From Clostridium sp. CAG:780 (GTDB lineage Bacteria; Bacillota; Clostridia; TANB77; CAG-508): 64,000 nt of DNA. The stretch covers positions 55,721 to 119,720 of the forward strand of contig HF994471.1 in NCBI GenBank assembly GCA_000434195.1, written 5' to 3'. Below, in pieces: positions 25,685 to 34,364 of the stretch (positions within the stretch are counted from its first letter, which is position 1; every line of letters starts with the position of its first letter). The notes beneath the pieces are model-generated. The model did no database searches. It was not told the origin of the DNA and saw nothing but the letters and a program-made list of their open reading frames with translations. Made by a program: the position numbers and the translations under genes.

Positions 25685-26956
25685 CTATTGTAACATTTGT
25701 GCTTCTGTTGGATTTATTACTAACTCATCATACAAAGTTATGTTTTTCATATTGTATATTTCTTCATTTGTAAAACCTAGCTCTTTTAATTCTTCTGTCT
25801 TATATTGTCGAACTATACAATAATCATCATTTTCTTTCAATATTTTTATTAGCATTTTATTGTAGTAACCATTTCTATTTCTTACAACATATGAAAGCCC
25901 ATTTTCTTCTTTTATTGCATTTGTTGGAATTCTAAATCCTTCTGCACTCCACCAAATCACATCAAAAGATATTTTTCTGTATGCAATTAGATTTTCAACA
26001 TTATTTGTTATTTCTATCGCTATTGTCTTCGAGCCATCTGTTTCATCTATTATGTTAGTTATGGTTGCTTTTGTTTCTCCATAATTTTGAATTCTTATAT
26101 TTATAGAATCTCCAACTTTCGCCGTTTTTGCTTCATCCGAATCTAAATTAAACACAATGTAGCATTGAAAATTATTTATTATTTTACCAATTTCTTCGCT
26201 GCTGGCTATTGTTTGCCCAGTTTTTATTGTTAGCTTTTCTAAAAATGCTTTATTTAATGTTGCAAAATTAGTTGTTGTTAGCGTTTCTTCTAATCCATCT
26301 ACTCTGTAAGAAACGATGCCACTTTCTGTTGCTTGTATGTATTCCGCACCATCATTTAACTGTTTTTCATATTCCGCCTTCTGTTGTAACAATTCTTTTA
26401 GTCTTGAACCAGAAGGGCTATAATCTCCTGATATTCTTGCTTTCTTCGATATTGCGGAACTTATACTTTTTTTATATTCTTGTATTTTTTGAACAGAGTT
26501 TAATGAATATACAGAATTTAACTCTGTTTCTATCTGACTATCTAAAAGTTTTATATCACTTGGATATACCTTTTTTTCGCTTTGCATTACTTGTTGTATC
26601 TCTTCGTTTATGCTTGCAATTTTTTCTTTTACTCCATCTTCCCCAGACGAGTAATATCTAAATATGGAGTCTCCTTTTGCTACTCTTTCACCCTCATTTT
26701 TTATTTTCTCCATACCGTTTTTGTAATTTTCACCTTTTACAACTATCTCATCTCTTACAATATAACCTATTGTTGTTTCTTCCTTAGATAATTTTCCATT
26801 TGTGACTATAAATGTATTTGTTGGATTGTTTACCAATTTTGCCACTAAGTACAACAAATATATTATTACCACTATTAGAACAATAGCAATTATAATTCTA
26901 TTGTTCTTCTTAGTCTTTTTTATTTTATTATCTTTTACCTTAGTTTCTTTTTCCAC
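25685..26956 (-). CDS. HlyD-like single-anchor protein
   Basis: A 423-residue protein with a lysine-rich N-terminus, one membrane helix (about 22-43) and an extracytoplasmic part. It shows the HlyD order: barrel-sandwich strands around YIVRDEIVVKGENY and GERVAKGDSIFRYY, a helical hairpin (about 95-195) and a return strand pair with EYIQATESGIVSYRVDG. The C-terminus has a beta-barrel-like part. Such proteins are common between sepF and miaA in Clostridia and have no assigned transporter. Its stop overlaps the miaA frame by one base, so it is coupled to miaA. A role at the envelope near division genes is inference. Confidence 0.75.
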   Translation of the reverse strand: MEKETKVKDNKIKKTKKNNRIIIAIVLIVVIIYLLYLVAKLVNNPTNTFIVTNGKLSKEETTIGYIVRDEIVVKGENYKNGMEKIKNEGERVAKGDSIFRYYSSGEDGVKEKIASINEEIQQVMQSEKKVYPSDIKLLDSQIETELNSVYSLNSVQKIQEYKKSISSAISKKARISGDYSPSGSRLKELLQQKAEYEKQLNDGAEYIQATESGIVSYRVDGLEETLTTTNFATLNKAFLEKLTIKTGQTIASSEEIGKIINNFQCYIVFNLDSDEAKTAKVGDSINIRIQNYGETKATITNIIDETDGSKTIAIEITNNVENLIAYRKISFDVIWWSAEGFRIPTNAIKEENGLSYVVRNRNGYYNKMLIKILKENDDYCIVRQYKTEELKELGFTNEEIYNMKNITLYDELVINPTEAQMLQ

Positions 26957-27873
26957 TATTTTATTCCCTCCAAAATAATATTTACATTATTTTGTGCTGG
27001 TTGCAACGCATCTAGCCATTCTATATTTTCTATTTTTCTAAACCATGTTAATTGTCTTTTTGCATAGCGTCTTGTTTCCATTTTTATTTTTTCTATCATT
27101 TCTTCTTTTGTGCAATTCCCGTTTAGATATTCTACTACTTCCTTGTAGCCTATTCCTTGCATCGAAGTTGTAAGTTTTTCTCCATATTTTTCATATAGTT
27201 TTTTTACTTCTTCTATAAGTCCTTTTTCTATCATTATATCTACTCTTCTATTGATTCTTTCATATAATATTTCTCTTGGCATGTTTAGCGCAAACACTTT
27301 ATAATCATACGGGATGCCATTTTTTCTTGATTCAATTTCTAATTGAGTTTTTGTTTTTCCTGTTTCTTTGTAAATTTCTAAAACTCTTAGTATTCTTTTT
27401 TGATCATTTGGACTTATGTTTTTCATTGCCTCTTTGTCTATTTCTAATGCTTTGTTATACAAATATTCTAAGCCTTTTTCTTCTGCTGTTTTTTCCAATT
27501 CTGCTCTATACTCCAAGTCTGTCTCAATTTCTGGATAGTCTATACCATAAATTAACGAATTAACATATAAGCCTGTTCCCCCAACTATTATGGGCATTTT
27601 CCCTTTTTGTATTATTTCTTCTATTGCTTGAATTGCATCTGTTTTATACTCTGACACACTGTATCTTTTAGTTGGTGCTACATTGCCTATTAAATAATGC
27701 TTTATTCCTTGCATTTCTTCTTCATCTGGTTTTGCTGTTCCTATTTGCATTTCATCATATATTTGCATAGAATCAGCTGATACTATTTCTCCATTAATTT
27801 TCTTTGCTAGTTCTATTGATAGGCTTGTTTTCCCACTTGCTGTCGGTCCACATATAACTATTACTTTTTGCAT
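26956..27873 (-). CDS. miaA: tRNA dimethylallyltransferase
   Basis: The start at 27873 (MQKVIVICGPTASGKTSLSI) is chosen: the family starts just before the P-loop and GGAAGG lies ten bases upstream. The 305-residue enzyme adds a dimethylallyl group to A37 of tRNAs reading UNN codons. Motifs are GPTASGKTS, VSADSMQIYDEM, PIIVGGTGLYVNSLIYG and the C-terminal TRRYAKRQLTWFRK. It sits in the usual mutL-miaA order, with one membrane protein gene inserted between them. Confidence 0.95.
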   Translation of the reverse strand: MQKVIVICGPTASGKTSLSIELAKKINGEIVSADSMQIYDEMQIGTAKPDEEEMQGIKHYLIGNVAPTKRYSVSEYKTDAIQAIEEIIQKGKMPIIVGGTGLYVNSLIYGIDYPEIETDLEYRAELEKTAEEKGLEYLYNKALEIDKEAMKNISPNDQKRILRVLEIYKETGKTKTQLEIESRKNGIPYDYKVFALNMPREILYERINRRVDIMIEKGLIEEVKKLYEKYGEKLTTSMQGIGYKEVVEYLNGNCTKEEMIEKIKMETRRYAKRQLTWFRKIENIEWLDALQPAQNNVNIILEGIK

Positions 27874-27897
27874 AACATTTCCTTCCTTGCACATTAG

Positions 27898-28473
27898 TTA
27901 CATTTCATTTACGATTTCTTCATTAAGTTTTTCACTGTTTTTTGTGTTATTTGTTTCTTCGTTGCCTGATATAAGGTTTTCTATTTCTTCATTTAAACCT
28001 ATTGTATTATTTTCTTTGTTTGTTATTTCTTGATTTGATTGAGAGTTTGATTTTTTATCTTCTAATATTTTAGCTATTCCTTTTTGTATATTTCTGAAAT
28101 AGCAAAATTCTCCTATCATTAAGATTATAGCCACTATCGACATTGTCATAACTATTTTATTTAGCTTTTCCATTGTTATTTTTTTGCTTTGTTTTTTGTA
28201 AAAAGATCTTATTAGTATTGGTAATAGTATAATTGTGTTTACTGGAACAAAGCTAAATATTATCATATTTTTAGAGCTTTTCGCTACTTCTTTTGCTATT
28301 CCTATTGTGCTCAATAAGTACACAATCAATGTTATTATATAGATTACTCCCATACTTATCATTGTATAAAACAATTTCTTTGATTTTTCAAAATCCTTGC
28401 TGAATGAGTAATATGTCAAAAGTATTGCTACTATGTTTGCTATTAATATAAAAAGTATAATAACAGTATTCAT
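27898..28473 (-). CDS. Four-helix membrane protein with acidic tail
   Basis: A 191-residue protein with four hydrophobic segments (about 3-22, 37-62, 70-90 and 108-128) and then a polar C-terminal tail rich in asparagine and glutamate (EEIENLISGNEETNN). No family is recognised. It lies between mutL and miaA, 21 bases after mutL and 24 before miaA, so it is co-transcribed with them. An independent function at the membrane is likely because neither neighbour needs a membrane partner. Confidence 0.65.
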   Translation of the reverse strand: MNTVIILFILIANIVAILLTYYSFSKDFEKSKKLFYTMISMGVIYIITLIVYLLSTIGIAKEVAKSSKNMIIFSFVPVNTIILLPILIRSFYKKQSKKITMEKLNKIVMTMSIVAIILMIGEFCYFRNIQKGIAKILEDKKSNSQSNQEITNKENNTIGLNEEIENLISGNEETNNTKNSEKLNEEIVNEM

Positions 28474-28494
28474 TTTTTTAGTTCCTTTCTTTAA

Positions 28495-30603
28495 CTATCT
28501 TCTTGAGAATTTCTTTTCTATATCGTTTTTAGTCATTTTTATTGCTGTTGGTCTTCCATGTGGGCAAGTGAATGGATTTGGTAATATTAACAATTTATCT
28601 AATAATTGTGTTACCTCTTCTCTTGACAATACCATATGTGCTTTTACTGCTGCTTTACAAGCCACTGTTGCAATAAATTTTTCTTCTATTTCTTGTTTTG
28701 CAGTTCTCGCAACTGTATTTATTTCATCAAGTGCCTCTAAGAAAAGTTCTTTTGTTTCTAGATCTAATAATACATTTGGCACACCACTTAGTTTAACTGT
28801 ATTCTCTCCAAATTCGTCTACAACAAATCCAGCTCTTTCAAACATTTGTCTATTGTCTCTGTATATTCCCATTTCTTTATGTGTTAAAGTTATGATGTCT
28901 GGCAATAGCATTAGTTGTGAGTCTTTTTTATCGTTGTTATAGTAATTCTTTTTTATTTGCTCATACATTATTCTTTCATGTGCTGCATGCTGATCTATGA
29001 TGTATAAATCTTGTCCCATTTCTATTATTATGTATGTATTAAAAGCTATTCCTATAAATTTGTATGCTGGTTTTGCTATTTCCTCTTGTTTTTCAAATAT
29101 CGAAACATTATCCGCTTTTGTTATTGGTTGTAGGTCTTCAGATGCATTCAATTCATCTTTTTCTGGTTCTTCTTGTTTTTTTACAGCTACTCCAAAGTTT
29201 TTCTCGTACATTGCTAAAAATCTTTCTTCACTTTTTGAATCAGATTCTGGTTGTACCGCTGGTTGTTCTTGACCTTGATCTACTTTTTCCTCCAGTGTTG
29301 ATGGTTGCTCTATCTCATTTTTTTCTGATTGATTTGCAACATCGATCATGTTTTGCATTTTCTTTAGTCTTTCCATAACACTTTCAAAAGTTTCTTCATT
29401 GTTCTTTTCTGTTTCTGTTGGTTGTGCAATCTCTTTTCCATATTCTTCTTTCGCTTCTGTTACAGCCATCTTAGGTTGTTCTATATTTGGCTTTATTATA
29501 TCTCTAAAACTTGTATTTGATCTTATTTCATAGTTTGTATTATTCTCTATCGTCTGATTATATTTTCCTCTTTCACTGTCCAATTTTTCTATACTATTTG
29601 TATCTGCAACTAAGTCCCCTTTTGTTAGTCCGTCTCTTATTGAATGATATATTGCCTTGAATATTTTTGTTTCTTCTTGGAATCTAACTTCTAGCTTTGC
29701 TGGATGAACATTTACGTCCACTTTTCTTGGATCCATTGTTATGTTTAAAACCAAGAATCCGTGTTTTCCTATTGTTACAAATCCCTTAAATGCTTGTTCC
29801 GCCGCTCCTGACAATGTTTTATCTTTAACATATCTTTCATTCACAAAGAATAATTGATTACTTCTATTTGATCTTGATATAACTGGTTTTCCAATTACTC
29901 CTTTTACTAATATATCTTCATACGTGTAGTCAATATTTATTAAGTTATCAGCAATCTCTTTGCCATAAATATTGTATATTACTGTTTTTATATCTCCATT
30001 TCCAGGAGTTTGTATCATTATTTTTCCGGTATTTATTAATTTTATTGCTATTTCCGGATGTACTAATGCAATTCTTGCAACTACATCTTCTATATATCCA
30101 GACTCAGTGAAGTCTTTTTTTAAGAATTTGTATCTTACCGGTGTGTTATAAAATAAGTTTTCTATTGTTATACTTGTACCATTCGAACAGCCCTTTTCGT
30201 TTTTACTTAGAATTCTTCCTCCTTCTATTACAACTTCATATCCGTTCATATTATCCGCTGTTTTTGAGTCTAGTGTTACTTTTGCGATTGCCGCAATACT
30301 TGCTAAAGCCTCTCCTCTGAATCCCATAGATTTTATCTCATCTAGGTCTTCCGCACTTCTTAGCTTACTTGTTGCGTGTCTTTCGAATGCAATTTCCATA
30401 TCATCTTGCATTATTCCTTTTCCATTGTCTGTTACTCTAATATAGGAAATTCCGCCGTTTTTTATCTCTACCGTAATTGATGTAGCACCTGCATCTATTG
30501 CATTTTCCATTACTTCTTTTACTACTGATGCCGGTCTTTCGATTACTTCTCCTGCTGCTATTTTGTTAATAGTTGCATCGTCTAATAATACTATTTTTCC
30601 CAC
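28495..30603 (-). CDS. mutL: DNA mismatch repair protein MutL
   Basis: A 702-residue protein starting with GTG (MGKIVLLDDATINKIAAGEV). The GHKL ATPase domain shows ENAIDAGAT, DNGKGI, SMGFRGEALASIAA and GTSITIENLFYNTPVR. A disordered glutamine/glutamate-rich linker (about 350-490) leads to the dimerisation domain with the endonuclease motif DQHAAHERIMYE and the zinc-site CPHGRPTAI, so this MutL should nick DNA itself, as in bacteria without MutH. MutS is not in the window. A TATAAT-like -10 element precedes it, but the -35 is weak. Confidence 0.95.
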   Translation of the reverse strand: MGKIVLLDDATINKIAAGEVIERPASVVKEVMENAIDAGATSITVEIKNGGISYIRVTDNGKGIMQDDMEIAFERHATSKLRSAEDLDEIKSMGFRGEALASIAAIAKVTLDSKTADNMNGYEVVIEGGRILSKNEKGCSNGTSITIENLFYNTPVRYKFLKKDFTESGYIEDVVARIALVHPEIAIKLINTGKIMIQTPGNGDIKTVIYNIYGKEIADNLINIDYTYEDILVKGVIGKPVISRSNRSNQLFFVNERYVKDKTLSGAAEQAFKGFVTIGKHGFLVLNITMDPRKVDVNVHPAKLEVRFQEETKIFKAIYHSIRDGLTKGDLVADTNSIEKLDSERGKYNQTIENNTNYEIRSNTSFRDIIKPNIEQPKMAVTEAKEEYGKEIAQPTETEKNNEETFESVMERLKKMQNMIDVANQSEKNEIEQPSTLEEKVDQGQEQPAVQPESDSKSEERFLAMYEKNFGVAVKKQEEPEKDELNASEDLQPITKADNVSIFEKQEEIAKPAYKFIGIAFNTYIIIEMGQDLYIIDQHAAHERIMYEQIKKNYYNNDKKDSQLMLLPDIITLTHKEMGIYRDNRQMFERAGFVVDEFGENTVKLSGVPNVLLDLETKELFLEALDEINTVARTAKQEIEEKFIATVACKAAVKAHMVLSREEVTQLLDKLLILPNPFTCPHGRPTAIKMTKNDIEKKFSRR

Positions 30604-30790
30604 TTGTAATACTTCCTTCCTATCTTTTGTCTTTTATTATTTACTGTTGATTATATCATTAATTATGTTTTTTTGTATAGTGTTTTTGAAAAATTTTGCA
30701 CTTTGTAACACTTATTTTTTATTTGAATAGTATATATCATAACGAATGAGTTATTAAGTAAATTAATCTTTTATAGGGGAGGTAATTAGT

Positions 30791-30889
30791 ATGGGAAATT
30801 GTTGTAATAGCGAACTACTTTGGTTCATCATATTATTCCTATTGCTTTTCTGCTGTGGATGTGGAAACAGATGTTGCTGTAACAACTAA
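30791..30889 (+). CDS. 32-residue cysteine-rich membrane peptide
   Basis: An ATG at 30791 preceded by AGGGGAGG opens a 32-residue frame: MGNCCNSELLWFIILFLLLF, then a cysteine-rich end (CCGCGNRCCCNN). It is one hydrophobic helix flanked by cysteines on both sides. Layout resembles the YjcZ-like small sporulation proteins of Firmicutes, but the cysteine content is much higher. It is one of very few plus-strand genes and is followed 42 bases later by a related peptide. The ends may bind metal or form disulphides. Confidence 0.72.
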   Translation: MGNCCNSELLWFIILFLLLFCCGCGNRCCCNN

Positions 30890-30931
30890 TGATGCTAATA
30901 GATATGTACTTATTTAGGGAGGTGAATCATA

Positions 30932-31060
30932 ATGCCAGAGAATAATAGATGCTGTGGTGGAAACTGCGGATGTGGTTTCGGAGGAAATAGCTGTATTTGG
31001 ATATTCATAATTCTTATAGTAATTTGCTGTTGCTGTGGAAATAATAATGGATGTTGCTAA
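30932..31060 (+). CDS. 42-residue cysteine- and glycine-rich membrane peptide
   Basis: An ATG at 30932 follows AGGGAGGTGAATCATA, an excellent ribosome binding site. The product is MPENNRCCGGNCGCGFGG, a hydrophobic helix (CIWIFIILIVI) and CCCCGNNNGCC. Same plan as the preceding peptide: cysteine cluster, short helix, cysteine cluster. The two are probably co-transcribed and may act together; the neighbouring spoIVB makes a sporulation role plausible but unproven. Confidence 0.74.
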   Translation: MPENNRCCGGNCGCGFGGNSCIWIFIILIVICCCCGNNNGCC

Positions 31061-31083
31061 TTTCTAATATGTTTTTTACGTAG

Positions 31084-31120
31084 AAAATTCACCTACCTTT
31101 TTGGTAAGTGAATTTTGTTT
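31084..31120. terminator. Bidirectional terminator between the peptides and spoIVB
   Basis: Arms 31084-31097 and 31103-31116 form a 14-base stem with one mismatch, loop TTTTT, followed by GTTTT on the plus strand. It lies between the convergent cysteine-rich peptide genes and spoIVB. Confidence 0.75.
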
Positions 31121-32346
31121 TAAATACTTCTCATCTCTTTTATCATTATGTCTGCAAACACTCCATAGCCTTGTGTCGGATCATTTACAAGTACATTTGT
31201 TACAGCCCCTACGAATTTTCCTTCTTGAATTATCGGAGCTCCGCTCATCCCTTGTATTATTCCTCCTGTTTTTTCTAACAATTCTTTATCCGTTATTTTG
31301 ATCAACATGCTTTTGTTATTTTGATTGTTGTTGATATAGACTTTTTCTATTTCTATATCATATTTCTTTTTTGCAGAGTTTTCTAATTGGCATATTATTT
31401 GAGCTTTTCCCTCTTTTATTTCGTTTCTTGGAGCCACTTCCATTTCTTGCGTTAAGTCCGCTTCTAAATAATTTTTATTTTTAACCATTCCATATACACC
31501 AAAATTTGTGTTTTTATAAATTGTGCCTATTGTTTTACCCTCATCTATTGTTCCTCTAATTTCTCCTGGATAACCTTTTCTGCCTTTTGTTATTGACACA
31601 ATATTTGCTGTAACTAATTCTCCATTTGCAATATTTACAATTTCTTCTGTATCTATATCAGATATTCCATGTCCTAAAGCCATAAATAAATTTGTACTTG
31701 GTTCATAAAAAGTTAAAGTTCCAACTCCTGCTGCGGCGTCTCTCACCCATAGTCCTATTTTATATGTGTTTTTTGATTTTACTGGTGTAATATCTGTTTG
31801 CATAGTTTTGTCATCTCTTAAATATTTGATATTTATAGTATTGCCTTTGCTATTTTCTACCTCTTTTATTAGCTCTTCTGTATTACCAACTATGTTATTG
31901 TTTATTTCCAATATTGTATCTCCTTGTTCTATTCCAGAATTCTCATATGGCTTCTTTTTTTCGTTTTTATCTGTTTCTATTTGGCTCATTCCTACTACAA
32001 GGACTCCTTTTGTGTATAGCTTCATTCCTATTGCGTTTCCGAGCGGAACCACCATTGTTTTTGGTATTACATTCACATTTACTTCTTTTACTGGTATTGT
32101 TCCAAATAGATTTAGATTAAGGTTGTTTGTTCCTTCTGAATTAATTTTTTCTTTGTTTATATTGCTAGCCGTTAATATTGTCTTGCTATTTTTCGATGCA
32201 AGTGTAAGTCCAGTGGCAATTTTTAAATTTAGGTTTTCTCCTTCAAATATTATTATGTTGCTCGGTATTGAGTTTATTGAGCATATATATACATATGATA
32301 AAAGTAATACTAATACTACTGCGATTTTTGCAAAATTTTTCCTCAT
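31120..32346 (-). CDS. spoIVB: SpoIVB-type serine peptidase (S55)
   Basis: The start at 32346 (MRKNFAKIAVVLVLLLS) is chosen for its AAAGGAG site; the frame is open 25 codons further. The 408-residue protein has a signal anchor, a PDZ domain (about 105-190, with MSQIETDKN and TILEINNNIVG) and the S55 peptidase part: the catalytic histidine in GHGISDID, GRKGYPGEIRGT and the serine in QGMSGAPII. In Bacillus SpoIVB is secreted from the forespore and cleaves SpoIVFA so that pro-sigma-K is processed. Its presence indicates endospore formation. Spo0A normally lies next to it in Clostridia but is absent here. Confidence 0.93.
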   Translation of the reverse strand: MRKNFAKIAVVLVLLLSYVYICSINSIPSNIIIFEGENLNLKIATGLTLASKNSKTILTASNINKEKINSEGTNNLNLNLFGTIPVKEVNVNVIPKTMVVPLGNAIGMKLYTKGVLVVGMSQIETDKNEKKKPYENSGIEQGDTILEINNNIVGNTEELIKEVENSKGNTINIKYLRDDKTMQTDITPVKSKNTYKIGLWVRDAAAGVGTLTFYEPSTNLFMALGHGISDIDTEEIVNIANGELVTANIVSITKGRKGYPGEIRGTIDEGKTIGTIYKNTNFGVYGMVKNKNYLEADLTQEMEVAPRNEIKEGKAQIICQLENSAKKKYDIEIEKVYINNNQNNKSMLIKITDKELLEKTGGIIQGMSGAPIIQEGKFVGAVTNVLVNDPTQGYGVFADIMIKEMRSI

Positions 32347-32371
32347 TACTTTTTCTCCTTTTGTGCATAAT

Positions 32372-32410
32372 AAAAATAACAAATAAATTTTTGAAAATTT
32401 ATCTGTTATT
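32372..32410 (-). terminator. Intrinsic terminator before spoIVB
   Basis: A 16-base stem with one mismatch (32375-32390 with 32395-32410) ends in TTTTTATTATG on the minus strand. It lies 26 bases before the spoIVB start, ending the cyclophilin transcript. Confidence 0.65.
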
Positions 32411-32452
32411 ATTATGACCAAATATATATGTTTTAAACTTACTTAATTTTCT

Positions 32453-33238
32453 TTATTGAGCTGACATGTTTGATTGATATTTTTTGATTAGCCAGTTGTA
32501 ATAATTAAATGGTTCTATTGTTTTTGGTGTTTTGTAATCAATTCCATGTGTGTCAACTGTTATTTGATTTATTACTGGTGGATTTACAGGAACGTCTATT
32601 CCAGATTCTGCGTTTTTGTCCCTTGTAATAACTTCTACATTTGCTATTTGTTCTAATACATCTAGTCCTTCGATTACTTTTCCAAATCCTGCATATAAGC
32701 CATTTAGATTTTCCATATCATTTGTAAGTATAAAGAATTCTGCTCCTGCTGAGTTATAGCCTTGAGTTGTTAAAGATGCATCTTGTCTTCCATAGTCATT
32801 TCTTTCCATTGCTATAACGCCTTTTTGCATTTTTAAAGTATTGTTTCTATATCCATTTGCTGTAAATTCTCCTGATATTGCATATTCTGCATCATCATCT
32901 TCTGAAACATTATCTTTTATATTGCTTAGTTTTGGCATTGTCATTGAATCTGTACTTTCACTTCCAGCTTTAACAAAATAATCTGGTATTGTTTTGTTAA
33001 ACTGTTTTCCATTGTAATACCCACGATTTGCAAGTGCTATAAAGTTTGTTACTGTGTTTGGTGCATATTCTGGATATAGTTCTATTTTTATTGTTCCAAA
33101 ATCTTGTACTTCTATTGTTGCAATAGGATTTTCCACTTTTTGTGTTAATTTTTTAATGTATCCTACTCCTAAAAATACTAATCCTGCTATTGCTAGTATT
33201 ATCACTATTATTAATATTACTTTTAAAAAATTTTTCAT
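32453..33238 (-). CDS. Membrane-anchored cyclophilin-type peptidyl-prolyl isomerase
   Basis: A 261-residue protein with a single N-terminal membrane helix (about 3-28), then a cyclophilin domain: GTIKIELYPEYAPNTVTNFI, QFNKTIPDYFVKAGS, GVIAMER and AGAEFFILTND. It would face outside and assist folding of secreted or surface proteins by isomerising prolyl bonds. A second short conserved stretch (YAGFGKVIEGLDVLEQI) completes the fold. It is downstream of disA, 21 bases away, and upstream of spoIVB but separated from it by a terminator. Confidence 0.9.
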   Translation of the reverse strand: MKNFLKVILIIVIILAIAGLVFLGVGYIKKLTQKVENPIATIEVQDFGTIKIELYPEYAPNTVTNFIALANRGYYNGKQFNKTIPDYFVKAGSESTDSMTMPKLSNIKDNVSEDDDAEYAISGEFTANGYRNNTLKMQKGVIAMERNDYGRQDASLTTQGYNSAGAEFFILTNDMENLNGLYAGFGKVIEGLDVLEQIANVEVITRDKNAESGIDVPVNPPVINQITVDTHGIDYKTPKTIEPFNYYNWLIKKYQSNMSAQ

Positions 33239-33259
33239 TATTTATTCCTTACCTTTCAT

Positions 33260-34333
33260 TTATATAATTTCATTATCAAACACAAACTGCTCTTGCATTC
33301 TTCTTAATGATTGTTTTATTGTTCTTGCTCTAACTTCTCCTATTCCATCAACTTCATCTAGTTGTGGGATATCGGCCGCTAAAATATGTTGGAAAGATTT
33401 GAATGACTTAACTAGGTTTTCTACAATGCTTGATGGCATTCTTGGTATTTTATTTAGTACCCTATATCCTTTGGTGTAAACTCCAACTTCATCATAATTA
33501 TCGAAGTCCTCATATCCAAGTAATTTTGCAATTACTTGTGATTTCATTAATTCTTCATATGATAGTTTTCGTATTTCTTCTAATACTTTATCTGGACTTC
33601 TCCTTCTACTTACCACCATATAATCTTTAATCATTAAAAGTTCTTCTGTCTCTAAGTCTCCCACTAATTCTTCTAATTGCATTTCTAGTAATCTTCCGTC
33701 TTCTCCAAGTTCATATATTGCTTTTTGAACTTCATCAACCACATTCATTACCATTTCTGCTCTTTGTATCGCTACTATTACGTTTTCCAGTGTTACTATA
33801 TCGTTAAATTCATATTCATTTAGAAGATTTAATTTTCTGTCAAATACTTTCATGTATTTTTCAACTGTTTGTAAAGCTTGGTTTGCCTTTGTTATTACTT
33901 GAGCTGTATCTTCTAATACATATCTATTATTTCCTTTAAATATTGTTATTATATTTCTTCTCTGAGATATGCTTATAACCAAATCTCCTGTCTGTTTTGC
34001 TGTTCTTTCTGCTGTTCTGTGTCTTGTTCCTGTTTCTACTGTCTGAATTGATGATGAAGGAATTAACTGTGCATTTGCAAATAAGATTTTCTTAAAGTCT
34101 GAGCTTATTACTATTGCCCCATCCATTTTCGCAAGCTCATAAAGTCTAGCCGGCGAATATTCCACATTTATGTTAAATCCTCCGTCTACAATATCCATTA
34201 CTTCTTTTCCGTCGCCTATTACAATAAGTCCTCCAGTTTTAGCTTTTAAAATGTTTTCTAAACCTTCTCTTATCTGAGTTCCTGGAGCTATTGTTTTTAG
34301 CACCTCAATAATTTCGTTATTGCTCGTTGCCAA
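33260..34333 (-). CDS. disA: DNA integrity scanning diadenylate cyclase DisA
   Basis: A 357-residue protein, the usual DisA length. The N-terminal DAC domain has DGAIVISSDF and ETGTRHRTAER, a helical linker follows, and the C-terminal helix-hairpin-helix domain has LDEVDGIGEVRARTIKQSL. It scans DNA and makes cyclic di-AMP, stopping at branched structures, and in Bacillus signals damage before sporulation. It follows radA by 31 bases, the conserved order in Firmicutes; RadA and DisA are known to interact in Bacillus. Confidence 0.95.
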   Translation of the reverse strand: MATSNNEIIEVLKTIAPGTQIREGLENILKAKTGGLIVIGDGKEVMDIVDGGFNINVEYSPARLYELAKMDGAIVISSDFKKILFANAQLIPSSSIQTVETGTRHRTAERTAKQTGDLVISISQRRNIITIFKGNNRYVLEDTAQVITKANQALQTVEKYMKVFDRKLNLLNEYEFNDIVTLENVIVAIQRAEMVMNVVDEVQKAIYELGEDGRLLEMQLEELVGDLETEELLMIKDYMVVSRRRSPDKVLEEIRKLSYEELMKSQVIAKLLGYEDFDNYDEVGVYTKGYRVLNKIPRMPSSIVENLVKSFKSFQHILAADIPQLDEVDGIGEVRARTIKQSLRRMQEQFVFDNEII

Positions 34334-34364
34334 TGTTCATTCCTCCCTCGTCCCTGTTGGGCGA

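Noticed and set aside
30721..30790. Sigma-K or sigma-E promoter upstream of the cysteine-rich peptides (a CATAACGAAT element)
   Set aside because: It fits neither the sigma-E nor the sigma-K -10 consensus fully and no -35 match is convincing.
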